A stretch of 64,000 bases of DNA. Source: Sulfitobacter sp. THAF37. GTDB lineage: Bacteria; Pseudomonadota; Alphaproteobacteria; Rhodobacterales; Rhodobacteraceae. Under the pieces are notes generated by a model that saw only the letters and a program-made list of their open reading frames with translations, had not been told where the DNA came from and did not search any database. This document shows positions 48,026 to 59,198 of the stretch, one piece after another (position 1 is the first letter of the stretch; each line of letters starts with the position of its first letter). A program made the translations under genes and the position numbers. The stretch lies in assembly GCF_009363555.1 (NCBI RefSeq), contig NZ_CP045372.1:1437501-1501500 (forward strand), read 5' to 3'.

Positions 48026-49165
48026 TTACCTCGGTCTGTGAATATGGGCGGATTGCACCAATCCGAAGGCCAGCAGCAGGACCAGCATGGCCGACCCGCC
48101 GTAGCTTACAAGCGGCAGGGGCACCCCTACCACCGGGGCGAGGCCCATGACCATGGACATGTTGACCGCGAAGAACAGGAAAAAGTTCAAGGCGATCCCG
48201 AGGGTCAGCAAGGAAGAGAAACGGTCCTTGTTCAAGGTTGCGGTAATCACGCAGAACAGGATGATCAGGGCGTAGAGCCCCAGAAGGCTGAAGCCGCCCA
48301 CAAAACCGAATTCTTCGGCCAGCGTGGTAAAGATGAAGTCGGTGTGCTTTTCGGGCAGGAAGTTCAGCCGCGATTGCGTGCCTTGCATGAAGCCGCGCCC
48401 TGTCCATCCGCCGGACCCCAATGCGATCTTGGACTGGGTGATATGATAACCCGCTCCCAGCGGGTCGGCAGCGGGGTCCAGAAAGGTGTCGATGCGGCGG
48501 TACTGGTAGTCGTTCAAAAGCTGCCAGGTGGTGCCGCGAGATTGGAAGACCGCCGTGACCAGCCCGCCGGCCGAGGCGATGACAGCAGCGAAATAGGCCC
48601 AGTGCACGCCTGCCAGGAACATCAGGCCGCCCCCCGCCGTCAGCAGCAGGATCGCGGTGCCGAGGTCGGGTTGCCGCAGGACCAGCGCGGTGGGGACCAG
48701 CACGATGGCCACCGGCAGCAACACCCAGAATGGCCGCGAGACCCTCTTGGGCGGCAACCAGTCGTAGTAGGCCGCGAGAAACATGACGAGTGTGATCTTC
48801 ATCAGCTCCGAAGGCTGCAGGTCCATGAAGCCAAGGTCGATCCAGCGTTGTGACCCTTTGCGTTCGTCCCCGATCAGCGCCACCGCGATCAGCAGCACCA
48901 GCGAGATGCCGTAGGCCAGTCCCGACAGGTTGCGCCATAGCCAGATCGGGGTCAGCGCCACCATCAGCATCAGCGCAAAGCCGAGCGCGAAACGCTTCAT
49001 CTGCGGTTCTGCCCAGGGGCTGAAGGAGCCACCGGCGACGGAATAGAGCATCAGGAAGCCGATCCCGCAGACCGACGCCAGAAGCAGGGTAAGCGGCCAG
49101 TTCAGGTGCAGGATCTTGCGAAAACCCGTCGGGACCGATTTGACCGTATACTCAAGATAGCTCAT
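48026..49165 (-). CDS. rodA: Rod-shape peptidoglycan glycosyltransferase RodA
   Basis: A 379-residue SEDS-family membrane protein with about ten membrane segments; it polymerises glycan strands together with PBP2 in the elongasome. Family blocks include GSQRWIDLGFMDLQPSELMKITLVMFLA, LRQPDLGTAILLL and the C-terminal GVPLPLVSYGGSAML. The start overlaps the mrdA stop by four bases, so translation is coupled to its partner. Confidence 0.96.
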   Translation of the reverse strand: MSYLEYTVKSVPTGFRKILHLNWPLTLLLASVCGIGFLMLYSVAGGSFSPWAEPQMKRFALGFALMLMVALTPIWLWRNLSGLAYGISLVLLIAVALIGDERKGSQRWIDLGFMDLQPSELMKITLVMFLAAYYDWLPPKRVSRPFWVLLPVAIVLVPTALVLRQPDLGTAILLLTAGGGLMFLAGVHWAYFAAVIASAGGLVTAVFQSRGTTWQLLNDYQYRRIDTFLDPAADPLGAGYHITQSKIALGSGGWTGRGFMQGTQSRLNFLPEKHTDFIFTTLAEEFGFVGGFSLLGLYALIILFCVITATLNKDRFSSLLTLGIALNFFLFFAVNMSMVMGLAPVVGVPLPLVSYGGSAMLVLLLAFGLVQSAHIHRPR

Positions 49166-51105
49166 GCCTGATCGTTTCCGTTGATCCCGGCCTGAGGCTG
49201 CATCTCGCGCAGCTTGCGTTGCTGTGTCTTGATCCGGCCCCTGTCGGCGGTCGGATATGCCTCAAGCGGCGGCTCGCCGCCCGCCAGCGCCTGCAGGACC
49301 ACGTCGCGCGTGATCGGCGCCGCCGCTGTCGACCCGCCGCCCCCATGCTCCACCAGCACCGACACCGCGTAGCGCGGCTTGTCAAAGGGGGCGAAGCTGA
49401 CGAACAGCGCGTGGTCGCGGCGTTCCCAGGGCAGGTCCTCGTTGCGGCTGACGCCACGGGCGCGCTCGGCGGCGGTGATGTTGCGGACCTGGCTGGTGCC
49501 GGTCTTGCCTGCCATGCGGTATTCATCCGCGATGATCCGCGACCGATAGGCCGTGCCGCGCCGGTTGTTGACCACCTCGTACATCGCCTTGCGCATCTTG
49601 CGCAGGTTGTTTTCGTTCATATTCAGCGGCTCACCCGCCCCGCTGGGCTGCTCGACCCCATCAATCGTCTTGACCAGGCGGGGTGTCACCGCCCGGCCCG
49701 TGGCGATCCGCGCGCTCATCACGGCGAGTTGCAGCGGCGAGGCGAGCATGAAGCCCTGACCGATAGAGGCATTGACCGTGTCCCCGATCACCCAGTCGGC
49801 GCCGCGGTTTGACCGCTTCCATTCCTTCGTGGGTGTCAGGCCCGCCGCGACAGAGGACAGGGCGAGGTCGTGTTTGACCCCCAGTCCAAAGCGGTTGGCC
49901 ATCGCCGATATCTTCTCGATACCGACCTTCAGCGCAAGGTCGTAGTAATACACGTCGCAGGACTGCTTGAGCGAATTCTCCAGATCGACCCAGCCGTGCC
50001 CGGCCCGCTTCCAGCAGTGGAACCGGCGGCCTGCGACCTCCAGGTGGCCCGGACAATAGACGGTTTCGTCGGGGCCGATGATCCCTTCTTCGATGGCGGC
50101 CATCGCCACGACCATCTTGAAGGTCGATCCCGGCGGATAGCTGCCCTGCACCGTCTTGTTGACCAGCGGCCGGTACTTCGATTCCAGCAGCGGATTGTAA
50201 TCCTTGGACGAGATGCCGCCGATGAACAGGTTCGGGTCATAGGAGGGCGACGAGGCAATGGCGGCCAGATCGCCGGTGTCGCAGTCGATGACCACGACGG
50301 CGGCGCTTTCCCCGCTCAGGCGGGCCTGAACGTACCGCTGCAGATCCGCGTCCACGGTCAGCTGTATGTCCTTGCCGGATTCGCCTTCACGCCGGGACAG
50401 TTCGCGCATGACCCGGCCGGTGGCGTTGACCTCGACCTGCTTGGTGCCCGCCTTGCCGCGCAGGATGTCCTCGCGCCGGGCTTCCACGTTGATCTTGCCG
50501 ATCTGGAAACGCGGGATGCGCAGCAACTGATCGGGATTCTCCAGCGCGTCGAGATCGGCCTGGCTGACCCGGCCCACCCGGCCCACCACATGGGCAAAGT
50601 CCGGGCCGCGCGGATAGACGCGGGTCAGGCCGACCTCGGGCGTGACACCGGGCAGGGCCGGGGCGTTCACGCTGACCCGGCTCACGTCGTCCCAGCTGAC
50701 ATCGTCCACGATGGTGACGGGCAGGAACGGAGCGGAACGCTGGATTTCGGCCAACGCACGCTCGCGGGTTTCCGCGTCGATGGTGATGATCCGGCTCAGG
50801 CGATCCATCACCTCTTCGGCGTCTCCCGCATCTTCCCGGACCATGACGATCCGGTAGCTGGGCACGTTTTGCGCCAGCCGCACGCCCTTGCGGTCGAAAA
50901 TTTCGCCCCGCGCGGGCGGAATCAGGCGGATGTTGATGCGGTTTTCTTCGGCCAGCAGGCGGAACTGGTCGGCCTGATCGACCTGCAGATAGCGCATCCG
51001 TGCGGCCAGCCCGCCCATGAACAGAAGCTGCGCCCCGCCCAGCAGGGCGGCGCGCCGGGTCAGGCGGGTATGGCTTGCGTCGTTCTCCGCGCGGTTGCGT
51101 CTCAT
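49162..51105 (-). CDS. mrdA: Penicillin-binding protein 2 (elongasome transpeptidase)
   Basis: A 647-residue class B PBP. It has one N-terminal membrane helix (RRAALLGGAQLLFMGGLAARM), the pedestal domain, and the transpeptidase domain with SxxK as STFK (in YPPGSTFKMVVA), SCD in KQSCDVYYYDLA and KTGT in AGKTGTSQV. It cross-links new peptidoglycan in side-wall growth with RodA. The start MRRNRAEN follows GGAGGCATGGA; the frame is open into mreD upstream, but that part is not PBP-like. Confidence 0.96.
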   Translation of the reverse strand: MRRNRAENDASHTRLTRRAALLGGAQLLFMGGLAARMRYLQVDQADQFRLLAEENRINIRLIPPARGEIFDRKGVRLAQNVPSYRIVMVREDAGDAEEVMDRLSRIITIDAETRERALAEIQRSAPFLPVTIVDDVSWDDVSRVSVNAPALPGVTPEVGLTRVYPRGPDFAHVVGRVGRVSQADLDALENPDQLLRIPRFQIGKINVEARREDILRGKAGTKQVEVNATGRVMRELSRREGESGKDIQLTVDADLQRYVQARLSGESAAVVVIDCDTGDLAAIASSPSYDPNLFIGGISSKDYNPLLESKYRPLVNKTVQGSYPPGSTFKMVVAMAAIEEGIIGPDETVYCPGHLEVAGRRFHCWKRAGHGWVDLENSLKQSCDVYYYDLALKVGIEKISAMANRFGLGVKHDLALSSVAAGLTPTKEWKRSNRGADWVIGDTVNASIGQGFMLASPLQLAVMSARIATGRAVTPRLVKTIDGVEQPSGAGEPLNMNENNLRKMRKAMYEVVNNRRGTAYRSRIIADEYRMAGKTGTSQVRNITAAERARGVSRNEDLPWERRDHALFVSFAPFDKPRYAVSVLVEHGGGGSTAAAPITRDVVLQALAGGEPPLEAYPTADRGRIKTQQRKLREMQPQAGINGNDQA

Positions 51106-51116
51106 TCCATGCCTCC

Positions 51117-51656
51117 TCAGACCCTCTGGCCCAAAGCATCCAGATCGCCCGGCGCGGTTTTGCGCACGCGCATGATTCCGTGGGTAACGGCGACGATCAG
51201 GGGGTAGAATAGCAGGGACATGCCCAGTTCCGAAAGGCTCAGTGCAAGGCCGGGAACCGGGACGAGGACCAGCGCAAGGATCAGCCGGTTGGCGGCCATG
51301 ATCAGGACCATGACCATGCCGACGGTCAGCCATTCGGCGGCAAACCCGCCATCGCGCAGGGACCGGCCCCGCGACTTGAGGTTCTCGCAGCCGATCAGCG
51401 CCAGCAGCGCCCACAGGCCCGGAGGGCGCTGGAGCAACAGGTCAGTCAGCAGAAAGGCGAGTGCTAGCGCCGGCGCGGGGACGTATTCCGGGCGGCGCAG
51501 GCTCCATGCGCAGGCGAAACACAGCAGCAGGTTCGGTCCCGCCCAGCGGCGCGGTGTCGTCTCCATCGGCAGCAGCTGGAAGAACAGGATCACCAGGGCC
51601 AGCAGAACGAACGCCGCCCGCATCGCCCAGAGCCGGGTCTGTGACAGGTCGTTCAT
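51117..51656 (-). CDS. mreD: Rod shape-determining protein MreD
   Basis: A 179-residue integral membrane protein with about five hydrophobic segments; MreD links MreC, MreB and the PBP2/RodA complex. Recognition rests on size, membrane topology, the GLWALLALIGCENLKSRG block and its place between mreC (four-base overlap) and mrdA (11 bases downstream). The sequence itself is weakly conserved, as usual for MreD. Confidence 0.9.
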   Translation of the reverse strand: MNDLSQTRLWAMRAAFVLLALVILFFQLLPMETTPRRWAGPNLLLCFACAWSLRRPEYVPAPALALAFLLTDLLLQRPPGLWALLALIGCENLKSRGRSLRDGGFAAEWLTVGMVMVLIMAANRLILALVLVPVPGLALSLSELGMSLLFYPLIVAVTHGIMRVRKTAPGDLDALGQRV

Positions 51657-52585
51657 TCGCCCACCTCCAGCTCCACCTCGGCTTCGGCTTGCATGTCCGG
51701 GCTGTCGGGTTCTGCAGGCAAGGGGCCTTCGGGTGTGATCACCTGCGCGTTATCGGTGACGCGCTGCGTGCCGTAGTGGCGCAGGACCCGCAGGAACTCC
51801 AGCCGTTCGTAATCGGCGGCAAGGCGGACCCGCAGCCGTCCGCCGGGGTCGGCTGCGACCTGTCCGATCAACAGCCCGGCGGGGAATACCCCCCCGTCCC
51901 CGGAAGAGATCACCCGATCGCCGGGGCGCACCAGATCCGGGCTTTCGATAAAGTCGAGCGGCGGCGCGGCGGAATTGTCGCCGGCGACGATGGTGCGTTG
52001 ACCGGATGGCTGGATCACCGCCGGAATGCGGCTGGAGGCATCGGTCAGCAGGATCACACGGGCGGTGTTCTGGGCCACGCCGGAAATGCGTCCGACCAGC
52101 CCGATGCCGTCCATCGTGGCCCAGCCGTCAACGATCCCGTCGCGGGCGCCTACGTTCAGCAGCACCGATTGCCGGAAGGGAGACCCGGAATCGGCCAGCA
52201 CGACACCGGTAATGAAGGTCAGGCGCGGATCCAGCCTGACCTTGTTCAGGTCCAACAGCCGGGCGTTTTCCTGTTCAAGCTGCAATGCCGCCTCTTTCCA
52301 GGCCTGCATCTGGCGCAGTTCGCTGCGCAGTTCCTGGTTCTGTTCGCTCAGCCGCCGGTAGGACTGAAAATCGCGCAGCAGGTTGATCGTGCCTGTCACG
52401 GGGGCCATCGCCCAGTCCATGTTGGGCACCAGCCGGTCTGTGATCTGCGCCCGGAACCGTTCGACCCGGGGGCTGTCGATGCGCCACAGCAGGAAGGTCG
52501 CGCCAAGGATCAGGATAAGGACAGCCAGCAGCAACCGGCGCAGAGGGCCGGTGAAGTCACTGCTGTTCGAGCGGTCTTTGGCCAT
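51653..52585 (-). CDS. mreC: Rod shape-determining protein MreC
   Basis: A 310-residue periplasmic scaffold protein with one membrane helix (LLLAVLILILGATFLLW, about residues 16-32), a coiled-coil stretch (SYRRLSEQNQELRSELRQMQAWKEAALQLEQENARLLDLN region, about 75-115) and a beta-rich domain with VLADSGSPFRQSVLLNVGARDGI and GLVGRISGVA. The acidic C-terminal tail is longer than in E. coli. It lies 49 bases after mreB and overlaps mreD by four bases. Confidence 0.95.
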   Translation of the reverse strand: MAKDRSNSSDFTGPLRRLLLAVLILILGATFLLWRIDSPRVERFRAQITDRLVPNMDWAMAPVTGTINLLRDFQSYRRLSEQNQELRSELRQMQAWKEAALQLEQENARLLDLNKVRLDPRLTFITGVVLADSGSPFRQSVLLNVGARDGIVDGWATMDGIGLVGRISGVAQNTARVILLTDASSRIPAVIQPSGQRTIVAGDNSAAPPLDFIESPDLVRPGDRVISSGDGGVFPAGLLIGQVAADPGGRLRVRLAADYERLEFLRVLRHYGTQRVTDNAQVITPEGPLPAEPDSPDMQAEAEVELEVGE

Positions 52586-52634
52586 GTCACAAGGGCTCCT
52601 GCCAGAGGAGAGGGCGCTGGGATGGTATCAGGTT

Positions 52635-53744
<1,110 letters not shown>

Positions 53745-53859
53745 TTATAGGCTTCGCTCCGGTGAGGCGAAAGGGGGGCTATTGGATCGTTCGGCATCTT
53801 GTCGCCACCGGTGGCGGACTAGGTTAGGCTGGGAAGGACCAACAGGGGTGGAGGAACAA

Positions 53860-54444
53860 ATGAAGAAAATTCAGACTCTCGGCGTACACCACATCACCTT
53901 GACCGGCGCGGACCGCCGCACGTCGATCGACTTCTGGGAAGGTCTTTTGGGCATGCCCTTCATCTTTGACCAACCCAATCTCGACGATCCGGACGAAGGT
54001 CATCTATATTTCGATCCCGGCGATGGGCGGCTGATCACCATCTTTACCAACGAGAACCGCAAGCCCGTTCACGACCGCACGCCGATGGATCCAGGCTGCG
54101 TGCACCACCTGGCGCTGGAAGTCGATCAGGCCACGCACGAGCAGGTTCTGGACCGGCTGGCCGAAAGAGGCATCCCGAACTCCGGGGTCAAGGACCGGGG
54201 CTTCATGCAGTCGATCTACTTCAAGGACCCGCTCGGCTTCCTGATCGAGCTGGCTTGCTATACCTTCATCCCGCCCCGCGGGAGCAGCCATGCCGAGGTC
54301 ATGCTGGAGGCGCACAAGATCCGCGTCGAGCGCGGCGACAAGGCCATAGGGCGTCCGCACCTGGCCGATGCGGTGCTGAAGATCGTGGAGCGCAGCCAGC
54401 CCTCGCTGAGCGAAGACCGAAGCCCGCGCAACCCCTATACGTAG
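53860..54444 (+). CDS. VOC family protein (ring-cleaving dioxygenase-like)
   Basis: A 194-residue protein with paired VOC modules. Metal-ligand candidates are His in LGVHHITLTGAD, His in GCVHHLALEVDQ and Glu in LIELACYTF. The layout resembles glyoxalase/ring-cleaving dioxygenases (LinE/PcpA-like), but the protein is shorter and the substrate is unknown. The start follows GGAGGAACAA. The C-terminal 35 residues (RSQPSLSEDRSPRNPYT end) lie outside the VOC fold. Confidence 0.83.
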   Translation: MKKIQTLGVHHITLTGADRRTSIDFWEGLLGMPFIFDQPNLDDPDEGHLYFDPGDGRLITIFTNENRKPVHDRTPMDPGCVHHLALEVDQATHEQVLDRLAERGIPNSGVKDRGFMQSIYFKDPLGFLIELACYTFIPPRGSSHAEVMLEAHKIRVERGDKAIGRPHLADAVLKIVERSQPSLSEDRSPRNPYT

Positions 54445-54455
54445 GGGCGCCTGCC

Positions 54456-54782
54456 TCAGCCCTTGGTGACGTTCCTGGCAAAGGACTCCTTGAACGTGTC
54501 CTGTTTATCGGGGGTTGCCTCGGTCTGGTAGTTCGCCTTCCAGTCGTCCATCGTCATGCCGTAGAACAACTCGCGCGCCTCTTGCTTGCCCATCTCGATG
54601 CCGCGTGCGTTTGCCGCCTCCTGGTACCAGCGGCTCAGGCAGTTGCGGCAGAACCCCGCCAGGTTCATCAGGTCGATGTTCTGAACGTCGGTGCGATCTT
54701 CCATCAGGTGCTTTTGCAGCCGGCGAAAGGCGGCGGCCTGAAGTTCGATCTCCTGCTGTGTCGGTTCTTGCGGGCTGGACAT
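54456..54782 (-). CDS. DUF1244 domain-containing protein
   Basis: A 108-residue soluble protein of the SMc04008/DUF1244 family. The core FRRLQKHLMEDRTDVQNIDLMNLAGFCRNCLSRWYQEAA (residues about 26-64) with its CRNC pair, followed by EARELFYGM..WKANYQ, is the family signature. The function is unknown. The start MSSPQEP follows AAGGAGAGCGCC. It converges on the VOC gene and is divergent from pyk. Confidence 0.9.
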   Translation of the reverse strand: MSSPQEPTQQEIELQAAAFRRLQKHLMEDRTDVQNIDLMNLAGFCRNCLSRWYQEAANARGIEMGKQEARELFYGMTMDDWKANYQTEATPDKQDTFKESFARNVTKG

Positions 54783-55016
54783 GGCGCTCTCCTTTTCGTG
54801 CAAAGCTGGGGGCGGGCCGCACAGGTGTCAAGCATCGCCGCCTGCCAGCGTGGAAAACCCTGCCGGACAGGGCAAAGAGACTGGCCCATCGTTTGCATTC
54901 GTGAAACCTTGGCGTTGTACGACGGCGGGGCTTCATGTGCGGAGCAGTCCGTGTTACCGCTAACACAAGCGATTTGACCGGTTGCCGGTCCAGATGAAAG
55001 ACGGGGATGAAAAGAT

Positions 55017-56462
55017 ATGAGACGCCTGCGCAACGTAAAGATCGTGGCAACCCTGGGTCCGGCATCCGACAGCTATGACATGATCGAGACCTTGCACAAG
55101 GCCGGTGCAGACGTGTTCCGCCTGAACATGAGCCACGGCAGTCACGAGGAAATCCGCGAAAAACACCGCATCATCCGAGAGGTGGAGGAAAACCTGGGCA
55201 GCACCATCGGCATCCTTGCCGACCTGCAGGGCCCGAAGCTGAGGGTCGGCGTCTTTGCGGGCGACAGCGAACAACTGGTTCCCGGCAGCAGCTTCCGACT
55301 GGACCTGAACGAGCAGGAGGGCGACTCCAGCCGCGTGAACCTGCCACACCCCGAGATTTTTCAGGCGCTGGAGCCGGGGGCGACCCTGCTTGTCGATGAC
55401 GGCAAGGTCAGGCTGAAGGTCCGCGAATGCGGGTCCGATTTCGCCGATTGCGAAGTGGTGATCGGGGGCATCATTTCCAACCGCAAGGGCGTCAACGTGC
55501 CCGACGTGGTTCTGCCGCTGGCCGCCCTGTCGGACAAGGACCGCGCCGATCTGGAATTCGTCTGCGGTCTGGGTGTGGACTGGCTTGCGCTCAGCTTCGT
55601 GCAGCGCCCCGAGGACGTCGCCGAGGCGCGCGATCTCGCGCGGGGACGGGCCGCCATCCTGTCGAAGATCGAGAAACCGTCGGCCGTCACCCGGTTTGAG
55701 GACATTCTCGATGCCAGTGACGGCATCATGGTCGCGCGCGGCGATCTCGGTGTGGAATTGCCGGTACAGAACGTCCCGCCGATTCAGAAACGCCTGGTGC
55801 GCAAATGCCGCACGGCGGGCAAGCCGGTGATCGTGGCCACGCAGATGCTCGAGTCCATGATCGAAAGCCCGATGCCGACGCGTGCCGAAGTATCAGACGT
55901 GGCGACCGCGATCTACGAGGGGGCCGATGCGGTCATGCTTTCGGCGGAATCCGCGGCGGGCTCCTACCCGGTGCAGGCGGTCCAGACGATGAACAACGTC
56001 GCGACCGAGGTCGAGCTTGATCCGACCTATACCCAGATCATCGAATCCTCGCGCATTGCCGACCGCGAGACGGTTGCGGATGCCATCGTCGCCGCCGCCC
56101 GCGAAATTGCCGAAACGACCGAAATCAAGGCGATCTGCTGCTTTACCCAAAGCGGGACGACAGCGGTCCTGACCGCCCGCGAACGGCCCCGTGTGCCGAT
56201 CATCGCGCTGACCCCCGACGTGCGCACCGCCCGCCGACTGGCGCTGAGCTGGGGGACCAACTGCGTGATCACCCCGCCGCTTGACCGCTTCAAGCTGGCT
56301 GTCGTGGCCGCCGTCAAGGCCGCCCGTGCCGAAGGATTCGCCCAGGCCAAGGACCAGATCGTGGTCACGGCGGGGGTGCCCTTCAATGTGCCCGGCACAA
56401 CCAACATCCTGCGTGTCGCGCCCTGCGACGAAAGTTTGATTTTTGCTTCCGATCCGGAGTAG
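55017..56462 (+). CDS. pyk: Pyruvate kinase
   Basis: A 481-residue glycolytic enzyme that makes pyruvate and ATP from phosphoenolpyruvate and ADP. Visible features: KIVATLGPAS at the N-terminus, FRLNMSHGSHEE, the ILSKIEKP catalytic Lys/Glu region, VARGDLGVELP and ATQMLESMIESPMPTRAEVSDVATAIYEGADAVMLSAE (about residues 270-310), and the C-terminal allosteric domain. The start follows GGGGATGAAAAGAT. About 230 bases upstream hold its promoter region. Confidence 0.97.
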   Translation: MRRLRNVKIVATLGPASDSYDMIETLHKAGADVFRLNMSHGSHEEIREKHRIIREVEENLGSTIGILADLQGPKLRVGVFAGDSEQLVPGSSFRLDLNEQEGDSSRVNLPHPEIFQALEPGATLLVDDGKVRLKVRECGSDFADCEVVIGGIISNRKGVNVPDVVLPLAALSDKDRADLEFVCGLGVDWLALSFVQRPEDVAEARDLARGRAAILSKIEKPSAVTRFEDILDASDGIMVARGDLGVELPVQNVPPIQKRLVRKCRTAGKPVIVATQMLESMIESPMPTRAEVSDVATAIYEGADAVMLSAESAAGSYPVQAVQTMNNVATEVELDPTYTQIIESSRIADRETVADAIVAAAREIAETTEIKAICCFTQSGTTAVLTARERPRVPIIALTPDVRTARRLALSWGTNCVITPPLDRFKLAVVAAVKAARAEGFAQAKDQIVVTAGVPFNVPGTTNILRVAPCDESLIFASDPE

Positions 56463-56503
56463 CCTTTTTTCATAGCTGGTGTTCTACTCAGGAGAGGTCT
56501 GCC

Positions 56504-56728
56504 ATGGACCCTGATCTGGCCCTTGTCCTCGGTATCGTGATCGCGGCATTATCGATTCCGTCCATCCTTTCGGCACTGTCGGATAGACGGGCGCCGCGGG
56601 CCTCTGCACTCACCATTCTGATCGGCGGAGGGTTGATCCTGTACGCCTTGCAAAGCAAGCCGCAGGGCTACACGCTGAACCAGGTCCCCGACGTGTTTGT
56701 GAACGTGGTGGCGCGCTACATGCCCTGA
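56504..56728 (+). CDS. Small membrane protein of unknown function
   Basis: A 74-residue frame with two hydrophobic segments (ALVLGIVIAALSIPSIL and ALTILIGGGLILYAL) joined by a basic turn (SDRRAPRAS), then a polar tail. The start follows CAGGAGAGGTCTGCC, a strong ribosome binding site, 41 bases after pyk. The coding potential and site support a real gene; similar small proteins accompany pyk in Rhodobacterales as far as I recall. No function is proposed. Confidence 0.72.
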   Translation: MDPDLALVLGIVIAALSIPSILSALSDRRAPRASALTILIGGGLILYALQSKPQGYTLNQVPDVFVNVVARYMP

Positions 56729-56875
56729 CGGGCGGTGCCCAGGGTTTGGGCCGCCCGAAAAGGGGCACTTGCCAAACTTGTGCAACCCTCCTATACGCCC
56801 CCTCTCAACCCGCGCGTCCGGCCAATGCGGCATGCCGAGTCGCGCGATAACCGAACTCAAGAGACGGAGACGGAA

Positions 56876-57076
56876 ATGCCCAAGATGAAGACGAAATCAA
56901 GCGCCAAGAAGCGCTTCAAGATCTCGGCGACCGGCAAGGTCATCGGGGGTCAGGCCGGCAAGCGCCATGGCATGATCAAGCGGACCAAGAAGTTCATCCG
57001 CGACGCACGCGGCACGACAGTCCTGTCGGAGCCCGATGCAAAGATCATCAAGGGCTACATGCCCTACGACCGCTGA
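56876..57076 (+). CDS. rpmI: 50S ribosomal protein L35
   Basis: A 66-residue very basic ribosomal protein. [29 protein letters not shown] and [11 protein letters not shown] are the L35 signature. The ribosome binding site is GAGACGGAGACGGAA. It is followed by rplT 21 bases on, the standard rpmI-rplT pair; infC is not directly upstream here. Confidence 0.97.
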   Translation: MPKMKTKSSAKKRFKISATGKVIGGQAGKRHGMIKRTKKFIRDARGTTVLSEPDAKIIKGYMPYDR

Positions 57077-57097
57077 TAACGCCCAAGGAGAACCGAG

Positions 57098-57463
57098 ATG
57101 TCCCGAGTCAAAAGTGGCACAGTCACCCACGCCCGTCACAAGAAGATCGTCAAGGCCGCCAAGGGCTACTATGGCCGCCGCAAGAACGTCTTCAAGGTTG
57201 CAACACAGGCCGTCGACAAGGCCAACCAATACGCCACGCGTGACCGCAAGGCGCGCAAGCGCAATTTCCGCGCCCTGTGGATCCAGCGGATCAACGCCGC
57301 CGTCCGTGCGCACGACGAATCGCTGACGTACAGCCGCTTCATCAACGGCCTGAACCTGGCCGGTATCGAAGTGGACCGTAAGGTTCTGGCCGATCTGGCC
57401 GTGCACGAACCCGAAGCCTTTGGCGCGATCGTCAAGCAGGCGCAGGCCTCGCTCGCCGCGTAA
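57098..57463 (+). CDS. rplT: 50S ribosomal protein L20
   Basis: A 121-residue ribosomal protein needed for early 50S assembly. [30 protein letters not shown], the [21 protein letters not shown] block and [24 protein letters not shown] are all present (three separate conserved blocks). The start follows AAGGAGAACCGAG. A rho-independent terminator lies 28 bases after the stop. Confidence 0.98.
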   Translation: MSRVKSGTVTHARHKKIVKAAKGYYGRRKNVFKVATQAVDKANQYATRDRKARKRNFRALWIQRINAAVRAHDESLTYSRFINGLNLAGIEVDRKVLADLAVHEPEAFGAIVKQAQASLAA

Positions 57464-57491
57464 GACCTGCGGCCCTGTTGATTACGGAAAA

Positions 57492-57516
57492 CCCCGCCGA
57501 ACCGGCGGGGTTTTTT
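57492..57516 (+). terminator. Rho-independent terminator, shared by rplT and katA
   Basis: CCCCGCCG (57492-57499), loop AAC, CGGCGGGG (57503-57510), then TTTTTT (57511-57516). On the opposite strand the same hairpin is followed by TTTT, so it can also end katA transcription arriving from the right. Confidence 0.92.
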
Positions 57517-57543
57517 GTTGTGCGGTCGATGGTTTGAAACGTG

Positions 57544-59073
57544 TCAGTCCGCGTTTCCGTCCCCGCCGATGCTGAGCGCAGACGCCATGCCGGCAGCCTT
57601 GGACTTGCCTCCCAGCTTGTCGCGCACCGCGTCTTCGATCCGCTTGCCGATATCACCGTCGATGTTGCGCCAGTATTCGAACGCCCGCACCAGCACTTTC
57701 TCGCTGACGCCGTCGCAGAGATGCCCGGTGACGTTGTTCACCAGCCGCTCGCGCGCGGCGTCGTCCATGACATCCCGGACCAGTGCGCCGGCCTGCGACC
57801 AGTCGTCATCGTCCTCGCGCAGGGTATAGGCGCTGCGCACCATGTCGCCATCTGCGTGCCACAACCCGGCCTCGGTCGGCAGGGGCTGCGCGGCGGGCCC
57901 GCCGTAGGAGTTCGGGGCATAAACCGGGTCGGTCACATTCCGGGTCCGGCCCGCGCCATCCTTGGTATAGGCATGGACAGGCGCCTGCGGCTTGTTCACC
58001 GGAATTTCCTTGTAGTTCACCCCCAGCCGGGCGCGATGCGCATCGGCATAGGAAAACCCGCGTGCCAGCAGCATCTTGTCCGGGGACAGGCCGACACCGG
58101 GAACCATGTTGTTCGGCTCGAATGCGGCCTGTTCGATCTCTGTATGGAAATCGGTGGGATTGCGGTCGAGTACCAGCTTGCCCACCTCGATCAGTGGATA
58201 ATCCTCATGCGGCCAGGTCTTGGTCAGATCGAATGGGTTGATCCGGTAGGTCTTGGCATCTTCATAAGGCATGATCTGCCACTTCAGCGTCCAGCTGGGG
58301 TGGTTGCCGTCGCGAATGTTGTCGAACAGATCGCGGCGGTGGTAATCGCTGTCGGCACCGGCCATCTTGTCGGCTTCATCCTGGGTGAAATGAGCGTTGC
58401 CGTCGCCTTGATCGGTGTGAAAGTGGAACTTGACCCAGAATAGCTCTCCCGCTTCGTTGACCAGCGAATAGGTGTGGCTGGAATAGCCGTTCATCTCGCG
58501 CCAGGTTTTGGGGATGCCACGGTCGCCCATCAGATAGGCGACCTGATGCGCGCTTTCGGGGGACAGGGTCCAGAAATCCCACTGCATGTCGTGGTCGCGC
58601 AGCCCGTTGTCCGCGCGGCGTTTCTGGCTGCGGATGAAGTTCTGGAACTTGATCGGGTCGCGGACAAAGAAGATCGGCGTGTTGTTACCCACCATGTCAA
58701 AGTTGCCGTCTTCGGTGTACATCTTGACGGAAAAGCCGCGCGGGTCGCGCCAGGTGTCGGGGCTGCCACGCTCCCCGGCGACGGTGGAAAACCGCATCAG
58801 GACATCGGTTTTCGCACCGGGCTGGAACAACTTGGCCTTGGTGTAGCGCGACACATCCTGTGTCACTTCGAAATAGCCAAAGGCACCGGACCCCTTGGCG
58901 TGCGGCTGGCGTTCGGGGATGCGTTCCCGGTTGAAATTCGCCATCTGCTCCAGCAGGTAATGGTCGTGCAGGACGATGGGCCCATCCGGCCCCACGGTCA
59001 AAGAGTGTTCGTCGCTCTGGACGCGGATACCGGCATCGGTTGTGGTCGGGGGGACATTGGTTTTGCGGGACAT
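57544..59073 (-). CDS. katA: Monofunctional haem catalase
   Basis: A 509-residue small-subunit catalase that splits hydrogen peroxide. Active-site His is in [16 protein letters not shown], Asn in [14 protein letters not shown], and the haem-ligand Tyr in [14 protein letters not shown]. No signal peptide, so it is cytoplasmic. The start [11 protein letters not shown] follows GAGAGAGTTT; the frame stays open upstream. It is divergent from pheS with about 125 bases between the starts. No oxyR-like regulator is adjacent. Confidence 0.96.
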   Translation of the reverse strand: MSRKTNVPPTTTDAGIRVQSDEHSLTVGPDGPIVLHDHYLLEQMANFNRERIPERQPHAKGSGAFGYFEVTQDVSRYTKAKLFQPGAKTDVLMRFSTVAGERGSPDTWRDPRGFSVKMYTEDGNFDMVGNNTPIFFVRDPIKFQNFIRSQKRRADNGLRDHDMQWDFWTLSPESAHQVAYLMGDRGIPKTWREMNGYSSHTYSLVNEAGELFWVKFHFHTDQGDGNAHFTQDEADKMAGADSDYHRRDLFDNIRDGNHPSWTLKWQIMPYEDAKTYRINPFDLTKTWPHEDYPLIEVGKLVLDRNPTDFHTEIEQAAFEPNNMVPGVGLSPDKMLLARGFSYADAHRARLGVNYKEIPVNKPQAPVHAYTKDGAGRTRNVTDPVYAPNSYGGPAAQPLPTEAGLWHADGDMVRSAYTLREDDDDWSQAGALVRDVMDDAARERLVNNVTGHLCDGVSEKVLVRAFEYWRNIDGDIGKRIEDAVRDKLGGKSKAAGMASALSIGGDGNAD

Positions 59074-59198
59074 GAAACTCTCTCGTTGAAGGGTGCTTAC
59101 CACGGCAACCATCGGCGCCACGCCCCGGTTCCCGCCCGCCATCTTGCAATCGGGGGGCGGTGCGGCTAGCAGGGCAGCTAGAAGTATGCGAGGCCACC